Shown: piece by piece, positions 35,122 through 43,824 of the stretch
How the letters are laid out: each line of letters begins with the position of its first letter
Position numbering within the stretch: position 1 is the first letter of the stretch
Assembly: GCF_900112685.1 (NCBI RefSeq)
Contig: NZ_FOMS01000001.1
Span: 62,001 to 126,000 of the forward strand
Length of the DNA stretch: 64,000 nt
Origin: Roseivivax sediminis
GTDB lineage: Bacteria; Pseudomonadota; Alphaproteobacteria; Rhodobacterales; Rhodobacteraceae
Direction: 5' to 3'
The notes under the pieces: generated by a model
What the model was told of the DNA's origin: nothing
Databases searched by the model: none
The model's input: only the letters and a program-made list of their open reading frames with translations
Position numbers and translations under genes: made by a program

Positions 35122-36009
35122 ATGGCACAGGAGAAAATCGGATTCATCGGCCTCGGCCTGATGGGCCGCGCGATGGTCGAATGCCTGCAGAAGGCGGGCC
35201 ACCCGGTCACGGTGCTCGGGAACCGCGATCGAACCGGACTCGAGGAAGCCGTCGGCCGCGGCGGCACCGAGGCCGCGAGCGCGCGCACCCTCGCCGAAGA
35301 GACGGACATCGTGATGCTTTGCGTCGGCACGTCCGAGCAGGTCGAGGCGCGGATCTTCGGCGACGACGGCGTCCTCGCCGGCGCGAAGGATGGCCAGGTG
35401 GTGATCGACTTCGGCACCTCCCTGCCCGCCTCCACGCTGAAGATCGGCGCCGCGCTGGCCGAGAAGGGCGCGATCTACCTCGACGCGCCGCTGGGGCGCA
35501 CGCCGTCCCACGCCAAGGACGGCATGCTCAACATCATGTGCGCCGGGAACGAGGACGCCTATGCAAGCGTCAAGCCGGTGCTGGAGGTTCTGGGCGAGAA
35601 CGTGTTTCACCTCGGCAAGCTCGGCAACGGGCACACGATCAAGCTGATCAACAACTTCTTCGCCATGACCACCGCCACCGCGATGTCCGAGGCCTTCGCC
35701 GCGGCCGACGCCGCCGGGATCGACCGGCAGGCGCTCTACGGCGTGATGTCGGCCGGCCCGCTGCATTCGGGAATGATGGACTTCATCCGCAACTACGCGG
35801 TCGACGGGAAGGTCGACCTTGCGTTCTCGGTCGCCAACGGGTCCAAGGATGTCGGGTACTACCGCCAGATGACCGAGGATCTGGGCCTCGCCAGCCGCAT
35901 GTCCGGCGCCGCCGACGCCACCCTGTCGGAGGCAAAGGCCGGCGGCAGCGGCGATCTGATGATCCCGCAGATGGTCGACTGGCTTTCCGAGAACCTCAAG
36001 AAGGACTGA
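35122..36009 (+). CDS. NAD(P)-dependent beta-hydroxyacid dehydrogenase (HIBADH family)
   Basis: A 295-residue two-domain dehydrogenase. The Rossmann motif GFIGLGLMGRAMVECLQKAG is at the N-terminus, the substrate-binding DAPLGRTPSHAKDG replaces the usual DAPVSGG, and the catalytic Lys lies in GHTIKLINNFF. Relatives oxidise 3-hydroxyisobutyrate, tartronate semialdehyde, L-threonate or D-erythronate derivatives. Next to a TRAP system and DenD/OtnI-like genes, a sugar-acid (four-carbon) substrate is likely. Confidence 0.88.
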   Translation: MAQEKIGFIGLGLMGRAMVECLQKAGHPVTVLGNRDRTGLEEAVGRGGTEAASARTLAEETDIVMLCVGTSEQVEARIFGDDGVLAGAKDGQVVIDFGTSLPASTLKIGAALAEKGAIYLDAPLGRTPSHAKDGMLNIMCAGNEDAYASVKPVLEVLGENVFHLGKLGNGHTIKLINNFFAMTTATAMSEAFAAADAAGIDRQALYGVMSAGPLHSGMMDFIRNYAVDGKVDLAFSVANGSKDVGYYRQMTEDLGLASRMSGAADATLSEAKAGGSGDLMIPQMVDWLSENLKKD

Positions 36010-36016
36010 CACAGAG

Positions 36017-36742
36017 ATGCGATTGCAGGGCAAGACGGCGTTCGTCACCGCGGCCGGCCAGGGCATCGGCCGGGCCATCGCCGAAAGTTTCGTGCGCGAA
36101 GGCGCCTCGGTCATCGCCACCGACCGTGATGCCGCGCTTCTGGACGGCCTGGAGAGCGCGCAGACGGCCGCGCTGGACGTGACCGACAAGGCGGCGCTGA
36201 CGCGCGCGATCGAGGCCGCCGCGCCGGACGTGCTCGTCAACTGCGCTGGCATCGTGCATGCCGGCGCGCTCCTCGACGCGACCGAGGACGAATTCGACTT
36301 CGCCTTCGATCTCAACGTCAAGTCGCAGTTCCTGGCGATGCAGGCGGTACTGCCGGGCATGATCGAGCGCGGCGGCGGGTCAATCGTCAACATCGCCTCG
36401 GTCGCCTCCAGCATCGTCGCGGCGCCGGGCCGCTGCGTTTACGGCGCCTCCAAGGGGGCGGTGATCGCGCTGACGAAGTCCGTGGCGCTCGATTACGTCA
36501 CCCAGGGCGTGCGCGTGAACGCGATCTGCCCCGGCACCGTAGACAGCCCGTCGCTACACGACCGACTGCGCGCCACCGGCGACTACGAGGCCGCGAAGAA
36601 GGCTTTCATCGCGCGTCAGCCCATGGGCCGGATCGGCACCGCCGAGGAGATCGCGCATCTCGCGCTTTATCTGGCCTCGGACGAAAGCGCCTTCACCACC
36701 GGCCAGGCTCACATCATCGACGGGGCCTGGTCGGTCGGCTGA
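36017..36742 (+). CDS. SDR dehydrogenase, 2-keto-3-deoxy-L-fuconate dehydrogenase-like
   Basis: A 241-residue short-chain dehydrogenase: cofactor motif TAAGQGIGRAIAE, NCAGIV, Ser in IASVASS and catalytic YGASK. The segment APGRCVYGASKGAVIALTKSVALDYV followed by CPGTVDSPSLHDRL is shared with KDF dehydrogenases and DHRS6-type enzymes. Such an enzyme would produce the 2,4-diketo acid that the FAH-family hydrolase (29699-30544) could cleave. It starts 7 bases after the HIBADH-family gene. Confidence 0.87.
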   Translation: MRLQGKTAFVTAAGQGIGRAIAESFVREGASVIATDRDAALLDGLESAQTAALDVTDKAALTRAIEAAAPDVLVNCAGIVHAGALLDATEDEFDFAFDLNVKSQFLAMQAVLPGMIERGGGSIVNIASVASSIVAAPGRCVYGASKGAVIALTKSVALDYVTQGVRVNAICPGTVDSPSLHDRLRATGDYEAAKKAFIARQPMGRIGTAEEIAHLALYLASDESAFTTGQAHIIDGAWSVG

Positions 36743-37632
36743 TGGGAGAGGCAATTCCCCGCGAAGACCGGGCCTCCGCCGGGCTTTTGACCATGTGCCT
36801 GGCGGTGAGCTTCTTCACCTGCATCGACACCTCCGCCAAGTGGCTGATCCTGGCGGGGGTGCCGGCGCTGCAGGTGGTGTTCGCGCGTTATGCCGGGCAC
36901 GCGCTCCTGGCGCTCGCGCTCTACCTGCCGCAGGAGGGGCGCGGGGCGCTGCGTTCCAACAGTCCGGGCAAGCAGGTGATGCGCTCAGCCTTCCTGGCCG
37001 GCTCCACGATCTGCAACTTCACGGCGCTGCAATTCCTGCCGATCACGGTGACCACGACGATCATGTTCTCGGGGCCGATCGTGGTGACGCTTCTGGCGAT
37101 TCCGATCCTCGGCGAGCGTGTCGGCATCCGCCGCATCGCCGCCGTCTGCACCGGCTTTCTCGGCGTGCTGATCGTGATCCAGCCCTGGGGCGCGGAATTC
37201 CACCCGGCGATGCTGCTGTCGCTCGCGGCGCTGACCTTCGCGTCGCTCTACTTCATCATGACGCGGATGCTCGCGGGGGTGGAGGCGAACGCGACGCAGC
37301 AGCTGTGGTCCTCCGGCCTCGCCGCCGCGGTGCTCTTTCCGTTCGTGATCCCGGGCTGGACCTGGCCGGACTCGCCGCTGACCTGGATGGTCTTCTGCGG
37401 CATCGGCGGCTTCGGCGCGGCGGGACACATCTGCGCCACCATCGCGCATCGCTGGGCGGACGCCTCGCTGCTGGCGCCGATGGTCTATATCCAGGTGTTC
37501 CTCGCCGCCTTCGCCTCGATCGTGGTGTTCGGGGAATGGCCGACGGTCTGGACGCTCGCCGGCGCCGCGGTGATCATCGCCGCGGGCCTCTACATCTGGC
37601 AGCGCGAACGCCAGCAGGCCGGTGCCGCGTGA
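36742..37632 (+). CDS. DMT superfamily (EamA) transporter
   Basis: A 296-residue membrane protein with ten predicted helices and two EamA repeats (SFFTCIDTSAKWLILAGVPALQVVFARY at the N-terminus, LLAPMVYIQVFLAAFASIVVFGEWP late). Its ATG shares one base with the TGA of the SDR gene (TGATG), so it is the last gene of the TRAP-led rightward operon. It may export or import a pathway intermediate. Confidence 0.87.
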   Translation: MGEAIPREDRASAGLLTMCLAVSFFTCIDTSAKWLILAGVPALQVVFARYAGHALLALALYLPQEGRGALRSNSPGKQVMRSAFLAGSTICNFTALQFLPITVTTTIMFSGPIVVTLLAIPILGERVGIRRIAAVCTGFLGVLIVIQPWGAEFHPAMLLSLAALTFASLYFIMTRMLAGVEANATQQLWSSGLAAAVLFPFVIPGWTWPDSPLTWMVFCGIGGFGAAGHICATIAHRWADASLLAPMVYIQVFLAAFASIVVFGEWPTVWTLAGAAVIIAAGLYIWQRERQQAGAA

Positions 37633-37668
37633 CCGGCCCCGGCGGCGGGCGCGCCGCCGGGGCCACCT

Positions 37669-38406
37669 TCAGCCGCGTCCGATATAGGGCATCGCGCTCG
37701 CCATCACCGTCATGAACTGCACGTTCGCCGAGAGCGGCAGCGACGCCATGTGCAGAACGCTGCTGGCCACGTGTTCGGCGTCCATCACCGGCTCCACCGC
37801 GACCGAGCCGTCGGCCTGCGGCACGCCCTTTGTCATCTTCTCGGCCATGTCGGTGAGCGCGTTGCCGATGTCGATCTGCCCGCAGGCGATGTCAAACTCC
37901 CGCCCGTCGAGGCTGAGCGAGCGCGTCAGCCCGGTGATCGCGTGCTTGGAGATCGTGTAGGGCGCCGAGCCGTAGCGCGGCACATGCGCCGAGATCGACC
38001 CGTTGTTGATGATCCGCCCGCCCTGCGGATCCTGCCGGCGCATCAGCCCGAAGGCGGCGCGGGCGCACAGGAACATGCCGTGCACGTTGATATTCAGCAG
38101 GTTGTGCCAGTCGGCGACCTCGATCTCGTCGATCATGCCGGTGCCGAGGCTCACCCCCGCATTGTTGAAGAGCGCGTCGAGCCGCCCCCATTCGCGCGCC
38201 ACCGTCGCGAAGCCTTCGGCCACGGCGGCCTCGTCGGTGACGTCGAACGGCAGGACGAGCGCACCCTCGCGGCCCTCCGCCGTCTCCTCCAGAGGCGCCG
38301 GCCGCCGCCCGACCAGCGCGACCTTCCAGCCCGCGTCCAGAAACGCCCGCCCGGTGAGACGGCCGATGCCGCTCCCCGCTCCGGTGATCACGATGCCCTG
38401 CGCCAT
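37669..38406 (-). CDS. SDR family oxidoreductase
   Basis: A 245-residue classical SDR: TGAGSGIGRLTGRAF cofactor loop, NNAGVSLGTG, and catalytic YTISKHAITG. The usual catalytic serine appears as NNGSISAHVP. The substrate is not evident. It is the only gene between two opposing operons and lies downstream of the sugar-acid dehydratase gene in the same direction, separated by 74 bases, so it may be co-transcribed with it. Confidence 0.87.
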   Translation of the reverse strand: MAQGIVITGAGSGIGRLTGRAFLDAGWKVALVGRRPAPLEETAEGREGALVLPFDVTDEAAVAEGFATVAREWGRLDALFNNAGVSLGTGMIDEIEVADWHNLLNINVHGMFLCARAAFGLMRRQDPQGGRIINNGSISAHVPRYGSAPYTISKHAITGLTRSLSLDGREFDIACGQIDIGNALTDMAEKMTKGVPQADGSVAVEPVMDAEHVASSVLHMASLPLSANVQFMTVMASAMPYIGRG

Positions 38407-38480
38407 GTCGTCCTCCCATACCTCTCCGCCGGGCGCAGAATTTTAGCTAGAATTCTGCGCGCTGCCCCGGCCGGTGTGCT

Positions 38481-40262
38481 TCAGTGGTTGTCGCGGGGCA
38501 AGTCCCGCGCGATGCGGCGATAGGCCGTCGCGAGTTCCAGGCAGCCGCCGTCGCCGAGTTGGCCGACATGGGTGCGGTAGATCTCCTGCCACGGCGTCTG
38601 GTGGTGCAGATCGGGCGAGCTCCAGTCCGCGCGGCGCTGCGCCCACTCGGCCTCGTCCACCAGCGCGTCCATCCGGCTGGCGTTCAGATCGAGCCGCACC
38701 CGGTCTCCCGTCCGCAAGAGAGCAAGCCCCCCGCCGACCGCCGCCTCGGGCGAGGCGTTGAGGATCGACGGGCTCTCCGACGTGCCCGATTGCCGCCCGT
38801 CCCCGACGGTCGGCAGATGCGCGACGCCCGCCCGGATCAGCGCATCGGGCGGCTGCATGTTCACCACCTCGGCCGAGCCGGGATAGCCGACGCAGCCGAC
38901 ACCACGGATGAACAGCACCGTCGTCTCGTCGATCCCGAGATCGGGATCGTTGATCCGGTCGTGGTAATCCTCGGGTCCCTCGAAGACGACGGCGCGGGCC
39001 TCGTAGATGCCCTCCTGCCCCGGCGTCGACAGGAAGCGGCGCCGGAAATCCTCCGAGATCACCGAGGTCTTCATCAGCGCCGACTCGAAGAGGTTGCCGG
39101 AGAGCACCTTGAACCCGGCATTCTCGCGCATCGGTGCGGCGCAGGTCTTGATGACCTCGTGATCGACGCTCGCCACACCCTCCAGGACCTCCGCCATCGT
39201 CCGGCCCGAGGCCGTGCGGCAAGCGCCGTGGATGCGCCCGGCCCTGACCAGCTCGCCCATCACCGCCGGCACGCCGCCGGCGCGGAAGAAGCTCTCGCCC
39301 AGATAGGCCCCCGCCGGCTGCATGTTCACCAGCAGCGGCACGTCGAAGCCGATCGTCTCCCAGTCCTTGACGTCGAGGTCCACTCCGGCATGCCGCGCGA
39401 CCGCCTGCAGGTGCGGCGGGGCGTTGGTCGACCCGCCGATGGCGCCGTTGACCACGATGGCGTTCTCGAACGCCTCGCGCGTGAGGATGTCAGACGGCTT
39501 GAGATCCTCCAGCACCATGCCGACGATCCGCTTGCCGGTCTCGTAGGCCATCGCCATGCGCTCGCGGAACGGCGCGGGGATCGCGGACGATCCCGGCAGC
39601 GTCATGCCCAGCGCCTCGGCCATCGCGTTCATCGTCGACGCGGTGCCCATCGTGTTGCAATGCCCCAGCGACGGCGCCGAGGCGCAGGCCCGGGAGATGA
39701 ACTCGTCGTAGTCGATCTTGCCCTCGGCCAGCAGGCGCCGCGATTCCCAGATGATCGTGCCCGACCCGGCGCGCTGGCCCTTCCACCAGCCGTCCAGCAT
39801 CGGCCCGCCGTTGAGCGCGATGGCCGGGATGTCCACCGTCGCCGCGCCCATCAGCATCGCCGGCGTGGTCTTGTCGCACCCGGTGGTCAGCACCACGCCG
39901 TCGATCGGGTAGCCGTGGAGCACTTCGACAAGGCTGATATACGCCAGGTTGCGGTCCAGTGCCGCGGTCGGGCGCTTGCCGGTCTCCTGGATCGGATGGA
40001 CGGGAAACTCCATCGGGATGCCGCCGCCATCGCGGATGCCGGCCTTGATCCGGTCCATCAGGAAGACGTGGATCTTGTTGCACGGCGCGAGGTCGGAGCC
40101 GGTATTCGCGATGCCGATGACGGGGCGGTCGCCCTGCAGCTCGTCGCGGGTGTATTCCTGGTTCTGGTAGCGCTCAAGGTAGAGCGCGGTCATGCCCGGG
40201 TTGTTGGGGTTGTCGAACCATTCCTGCGAGCGGAATCGCTTGCGGGCGCGGGTGTCGGCCAA
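38481..40262 (-). CDS. IlvD/Edd family sugar-acid dehydratase
   Basis: A 593-residue Fe-S dehydratase. I start it at TTG (40262-40260), 8 bases after AGGAG. The N-terminus RKRFRSQEWFDNPNNPGMTALYLERY matches L-arabinonate/D-xylonate dehydratases rather than DHAD of isoleucine synthesis. Probable cluster ligands are Cys61 (LAPCN), Cys129 (TGCDKTTP) and Cys202 (GHCNTMGTAS). It removes water from an aldonate to give a 2-keto-3-deoxy acid. A perfect 16-bp operator lies 69 bases upstream of the start. Confidence 0.9.
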   Translation of the reverse strand: MADTRARKRFRSQEWFDNPNNPGMTALYLERYQNQEYTRDELQGDRPVIGIANTGSDLAPCNKIHVFLMDRIKAGIRDGGGIPMEFPVHPIQETGKRPTAALDRNLAYISLVEVLHGYPIDGVVLTTGCDKTTPAMLMGAATVDIPAIALNGGPMLDGWWKGQRAGSGTIIWESRRLLAEGKIDYDEFISRACASAPSLGHCNTMGTASTMNAMAEALGMTLPGSSAIPAPFRERMAMAYETGKRIVGMVLEDLKPSDILTREAFENAIVVNGAIGGSTNAPPHLQAVARHAGVDLDVKDWETIGFDVPLLVNMQPAGAYLGESFFRAGGVPAVMGELVRAGRIHGACRTASGRTMAEVLEGVASVDHEVIKTCAAPMRENAGFKVLSGNLFESALMKTSVISEDFRRRFLSTPGQEGIYEARAVVFEGPEDYHDRINDPDLGIDETTVLFIRGVGCVGYPGSAEVVNMQPPDALIRAGVAHLPTVGDGRQSGTSESPSILNASPEAAVGGGLALLRTGDRVRLDLNASRMDALVDEAEWAQRRADWSSPDLHHQTPWQEIYRTHVGQLGDGGCLELATAYRRIARDLPRDNH

Positions 40263-40330
40263 GTCGTGATCTCCTTCCGGTCGGTGGGCGGAGTCCCTGC
40301 CCGCCTGCCTCCTCTTGCCGCACCTTCTCA

Positions 40331-40346
40331 ATTTGGTATACCAAAT
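40331..40346. promoter_or_regulatory. GntR-type operator, site 3
   Basis: Perfect 16-bp palindrome ATTTGGTATACCAAAT between the leftward dehydratase gene and the rightward azl operon. It could control either direction. Confidence 0.82.
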
Positions 40347-40383
40347 GCAAGGGGTTTCCACGGCCCCGGAAGAGAGGCCCCTC

Positions 40384-40773
40384 ATGATACGCAATGCCGC
40401 GCTCCTTGCCGTCTTCGGCGCGCCCGCCAGCGCCGAGTTGGCGCTCGATGCGCCCGAGACCTGCCTGGCCCGTGCCCGCGCCGATGGCCCTGTCACGGCC
40501 GCCCGCTCCGGCGGGACGGAAGAAGCCCGGACGGCCGGCACCCGCGCCCGGTTGCCGGCATCGCGCGACGACGTCCGCGACCATGTCACCGCGATCCGGG
40601 GGACCGAGGGCAGGTACGGCGCGCTCGCCGGCTTCGTGCCATGCGACCGGACGGAGGCGCTCGCCCGCCACCCCAATGCCCGAACCTCCGAGATCGTCCG
40701 CACGCGCTGCGAGGCGCGGGCCTCCGGTCCGGCCTATGCGCGGCTCTTCCGCCGGGGAGCGCTCTCCGAATGA
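40384..40773 (+). CDS. small exported protein upstream of azlCD
   Basis: A 129-residue protein with a short signal peptide (about 1-17, ending GAPASA) and three cysteines in the mature part. I do not recognise the family. Its stop codon overlaps the azlC start as ATGA, which supports it being real and translated. It could be a periplasmic accessory of the exporter. It lies 38 bases downstream of operator site 3. Confidence 0.6.
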   Translation: MIRNAALLAVFGAPASAELALDAPETCLARARADGPVTAARSGGTEEARTAGTRARLPASRDDVRDHVTAIRGTEGRYGALAGFVPCDRTEALARHPNARTSEIVRTRCEARASGPAYARLFRRGALSE

Positions 40774-41471
40774 CGGCCCGCAGCTTCTACGAAGGCGCCC
40801 GCGACTGCGCGCCGTTCATGATCATCGTGATCCCCTTTTCGATGCTCTTCGGCGTGGTCGCGCGCGAAGCGGGGCTCGATATCCTGCAGACAGTCTCCAT
40901 GGCGGTCCTGGTGATCGCCGGCGCCTCGCAATTCACCGCGCTCGCGCTCCTGCAGGACAACGCGCCCGTCGTGGTGGCGCTGATCGGCGGGCTGGCGGTG
41001 AATCTGCGCATGGCGATGTATTCCGCCGCGCTCGTGCCCTATCTCGGCCATGCCCGCCTCTCCACGCGGGCGCTGATGGCCTACCTGATGGTGGACCAGT
41101 CCTTCGCGGTGGCGGTACGCGCCTACGAGGAACGGCCGCAGATGACCGCCCCGCAGCGGGTGGCCTATTATTTCGGCTGCATGGCGGCGATCTGCCCGCT
41201 CTGGTACGGTTGCACCTTCCTCGGCGCGGTGATCGGCGAGGCGCTGCCGGAGGCGCTGTCGCTCGATTTCGCGGTGCCGGTCTGCTTCATCGCGCTTTTG
41301 GCGCCGCTCTTGCGCTCTGGCCCGCATATCGTCGCCGCCTTCGTCTCGGCCGTAACCGCCCTGGCCTTCGCCTGGCTTCCGTGGAAGCTCGGCCTCGTCA
41401 TCGCCGCGCCGGCCGCCATGGTTGCCGGGGCGCAATGCGAACTCTGGCTGGCAAGGAGGCGTGCCGCATGA
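40770..41471 (+). CDS. azlC: AzlC family branched-chain amino acid exporter subunit
   Basis: A 233-residue membrane protein. AzlC landmarks are SFYEGARDCAPFMIIVIPFSMLFGVVA at the N-terminus, IAGASQFTALALL, NLRMAMYSAALVPYLG and a late MVAGAQCELWLA. With AzlD it forms a two-component exporter of branched-chain amino acids or analogues. The start overlaps the upstream small gene and the stop overlaps azlD. Confidence 0.92.
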   Translation: MTARSFYEGARDCAPFMIIVIPFSMLFGVVAREAGLDILQTVSMAVLVIAGASQFTALALLQDNAPVVVALIGGLAVNLRMAMYSAALVPYLGHARLSTRALMAYLMVDQSFAVAVRAYEERPQMTAPQRVAYYFGCMAAICPLWYGCTFLGAVIGEALPEALSLDFAVPVCFIALLAPLLRSGPHIVAAFVSAVTALAFAWLPWKLGLVIAAPAAMVAGAQCELWLARRRAA

Positions 41472-41788
41472 TCTCCGACACCGCGTTCTGGGTGCTCACC
41501 ATCCTGCTGGGTGCCGGCACCTTCCTGATCCGCTTTTCCTTCCTGGGCCTGCTCGGCGGGCGCACGCTGCCCGACTGGGCTCTTCTGCACCTCAAATACG
41601 TGGGCGTGGCGGTCTTCCCGGCGCTGATCCTGCCGCTGGTCCTCTGGCCCGACGCCACCGGCGGCACGCTCGACCCGATCCGCATCGCGGCCGCCTGCGC
41701 CGCCCTCGCCGTCGGCCTCAGCGGCTCCGTCATCGGCGCCATCTTCGCCGGCATGGGCACGCTCTATGCGCTTCAGTGGCTGTCCTGA
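41468..41788 (+). CDS. azlD: AzlD family transporter subunit
   Basis: A 106-residue membrane protein with about three to four helices. FLIRFSFLGLLGGRTLP and LKYVGVAVFPALILPLVLWP are typical AzlD segments. It is the small partner of AzlC and overlaps it by 4 bases. Confidence 0.9.
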   Translation: MISDTAFWVLTILLGAGTFLIRFSFLGLLGGRTLPDWALLHLKYVGVAVFPALILPLVLWPDATGGTLDPIRIAAACAALAVGLSGSVIGAIFAGMGTLYALQWLS

Positions 41789-41810
41789 CCGCGCCTCCCG
41801 AAAACCCGGC

Positions 41811-41870
41811 CCCTCCTTCATCTGGCCAGGTAAACCCCGGGGAGCGCGAGGGGCTGGCCCCTCGCTCCCG
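41811..41870. repeat. dispersed intergenic hairpin repeat, copy C
   Basis: CTTCATCTGGCCAGGTAAAC leads into the core CCGGGGAGCGCGAGGGG (41837-41853) and an inverted CCCCTCGCTCCCG. It differs from copy B at one of 34 bases. Here it lies between the convergent azlD and idnO genes, where it could act as a terminator. Confidence 0.8.
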
Positions 41871-41887
41871 GCAGCACCACCCGCGCC

Positions 41888-42649
41888 TCACAGGCTGGCC
41901 GTAATCCCCCCGTCGACATAGAGCACGTGCCCGTTCACGAAGCTCGCCGCGTCCGAGGTCAGGAACACGCAGGCGCCGACGAGCTCCTCGACGCGGCCCC
42001 AGCGGCCGGCGGGCGTACGCTTCTCCAGCCAGGCGCAGAAGTCCGGATCGGCCACCAGAGCGGCGTTGAGCGGCGTGTCGAAATAGCCCGGCGCGATGGC
42101 GTTGACGTTCAGCCCGTGCCGCGCCCAGTCGGTCGCCATCCCCTTCGTCAGGTTGACGATCGCCCCCTTGGACGCGGTGTAGGGCGCGATCCCCGGCCGT
42201 GCGAGCTGCGCCTGCACGCTGGCGATGTTGACGATCCGCCCCTGCCCGCGCGGGATCATGTGCCGCGCCACCGCCTGACCGACATAGAAGGCGGAGTTCA
42301 CGTTGGTCCGCATCAGCCGGTCGAACGCCTCCACCGGGAAATCCTCGAGCGGGGTGCGGTGCTGCATGCCGGCATTGTTCACGAGGATGTCGAGCGGTCC
42401 CTCGTCGCGCTCGTAGCGGTCCACCGCAGCCGCGGCCTCTTCGGCGTCGGTCACGTCGAAGGGCAGCACCGCGACTTCCGCGCCGGTATCCCGCAGGGCC
42501 GCCGCAGCGGCGTCGAGCCGGTCGGCATTGCGCCCGTTCAGCACGATGCGCGCGCCGGCCCGCGACAGTCCGCGCGCCAGTGCGTATCCGATCCCCATCG
42601 AGGATCCGGTGACGAGGGCCGCGCGCCCCCGAAGGTCGAATTCTTGCAT
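41888..42649 (-). CDS. idnO: gluconate 5-dehydrogenase-type SDR
   Basis: A 253-residue SDR: cofactor loop TGSSMGIGYALARGL, NNAGMQHRTPLEDFP, and catalytic YTASK. The stretch GLNVNAIAPGYFDTPLNAALVADPDFCAWLEKRTPAGRWGRVEELV and the ending YVDGGITASL are characteristic of IdnO/Gno enzymes that reduce 5-ketogluconate to D-gluconate. GGGAGGTAGC precedes the ATG. It is divergent from idnD, with an operator palindrome between them. Confidence 0.9.
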   Translation of the reverse strand: MQEFDLRGRAALVTGSSMGIGYALARGLSRAGARIVLNGRNADRLDAAAAALRDTGAEVAVLPFDVTDAEEAAAAVDRYERDEGPLDILVNNAGMQHRTPLEDFPVEAFDRLMRTNVNSAFYVGQAVARHMIPRGQGRIVNIASVQAQLARPGIAPYTASKGAIVNLTKGMATDWARHGLNVNAIAPGYFDTPLNAALVADPDFCAWLEKRTPAGRWGRVEELVGACVFLTSDAASFVNGHVLYVDGGITASL

Positions 42650-42716
42650 GCTACCTCCCGGCCCCGGGCGTGGCCGGCGGGCGGTTGACATCCCCCGGCA
42701 TTCCCGTGTTGATGAA

Positions 42717-42730
42717 AATGGTATACCAAA
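42717..42730. promoter_or_regulatory. GntR-type operator, site 4
   Basis: AATGGTATACCAAA with the core palindrome TGGTATACCA (42719-42728), in the 137-base divergent region between idnO and idnD. Seventeen bases (GAAAATGGTATACCAAA) are identical to site 5. Confidence 0.8.
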
Positions 42731-42786
42731 GCGCCCCGGATGCAAACCGTTGGGCGCGGCGGACCGAAGGGGGAGGAGACGCGCCG

Positions 42787-43824
42787 GTGAAGGCACTTTT
42801 TGCGCATGGTGCGCGCGATCTGCGGCTCGGCGAGACCGACATCGCGCGGCCCGGCCCAGGCGAAGTGCGCGTGCGGCTCGCCCGTGGCGGCATCTGCGGG
42901 TCGGACCTGCACTACTACACCCATGGCGGCTTCGGCGCGGTGCGGCTGCGCGAGCCGATGATCCTCGGGCACGAGGTGTCGGGCCACGTGGAGGAGACCG
43001 GACCGGGCGTGAGCGGCCTTGCCCCCGGCGACCTCGTGGCGATCTCACCCTCGCGCCCCTGCCGCGCCTGCACCGAATGTCTGCGGGGATTGCCGAACCA
43101 GTGCCTCGACATGCGCTTCTACGGCTCGGCGATGCCTTTCCCGCATGTCCAGGGCGCCTTCCGGGAAGAGATGGTCGCGGACGCCGCGCAATGTGTCCCG
43201 GCCGGCGGGCTCAGTCCCGCCGAGGCGGCGATGGCCGAACCCCTGTCGGTGGCGCTCCATGCGGTGCGCCGCGCCGGCCCGGTGCTCGGGATGCGTGCGG
43301 TGGTGACAGGCTGCGGGCCGATCGGCGTGCTGGCGATCCTGGCGCTGCGCCGCGCCGGCGCGGGCGAGATCGTGGCCACCGATATCGCCGGGCCCGCGCT
43401 GGACTTCGCCCGCGCGGCCGGCGCCGACCACGCCCTCGACACGCGGGCGGACCCCGAGGCGCTGGCGCCCTGGAGCGAAGGCAAGGGCAGCTTCGACGTG
43501 ATGATCGAGTGTTCCGGGGCGGAAGCGGCCCTGCGCGCGGGCGTCGCCGCGCTGCGCCCGCGCGGACGCGTTGTGCAGCTCGGGCTCTCGGGCGACATGG
43601 CACTGCCGATGATGCAGATCACCGCCAAGGAGTTGGAGATCGCCGGCGCCTTCCGCTTCCACGCGGAGTTTTCCGTGGCGGTGACGCTCATGCAGAAGGG
43701 CCTGATCGACGTGCGCCCGCTGCTGACCCACAGCTTCCGGCTTGACGATTACGAAGAGGCCTTCGCCACGGCCCTGGACCGGTCGCGCGCGATGAAGGTG
43801 CAGCTGGAGTTCCAGTCGTGCTGA
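42787..43824 (+). CDS. idnD: zinc alcohol dehydrogenase, L-idonate 5-dehydrogenase-like
   Basis: A 345-residue medium-chain dehydrogenase with GTG start 9 bases after GGAGGAG. Catalytic zinc ligands lie in GGICGSD (Cys37) and GHEVSG (His62/Glu63). Structural zinc cysteines are Cys92, Cys95, Cys98 and Cys106. The HYYTHGGFGAVRLREPMILGHE segment is typical of IdnD, which oxidises L-idonate to 5-ketogluconate. It leads a six-gene operon through a LysE exporter, a DHDPS-family enzyme, an FAD oxidase, a kinase and a DenD-like enzyme. Confidence 0.88.
   Translation: MKALFAHGARDLRLGETDIARPGPGEVRVRLARGGICGSDLHYYTHGGFGAVRLREPMILGHEVSGHVEETGPGVSGLAPGDLVAISPSRPCRACTECLRGLPNQCLDMRFYGSAMPFPHVQGAFREEMVADAAQCVPAGGLSPAEAAMAEPLSVALHAVRRAGPVLGMRAVVTGCGPIGVLAILALRRAGAGEIVATDIAGPALDFARAAGADHALDTRADPEALAPWSEGKGSFDVMIECSGAEAALRAGVAALRPRGRVVQLGLSGDMALPMMQITAKELEIAGAFRFHAEFSVAVTLMQKGLIDVRPLLTHSFRLDDYEEAFATALDRSRAMKVQLEFQSC

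Noticed and set aside
33311-35128. A 605-codon minus-strand frame opposite dctM
   Set aside because: Its composition (His/Asp/Gln/Arg-rich) is typical of the complement of a membrane-protein gene; dctM motifs on the plus strand are clear.
38481-40262. 6-phosphogluconate dehydratase (edd) completing the zwf-pgl operon
   Set aside because: The N-terminus RSQEWFDNP and the sugar-acid context fit arabinonate/xylonate dehydratases; it is 26 kb from zwf and under a different operator.
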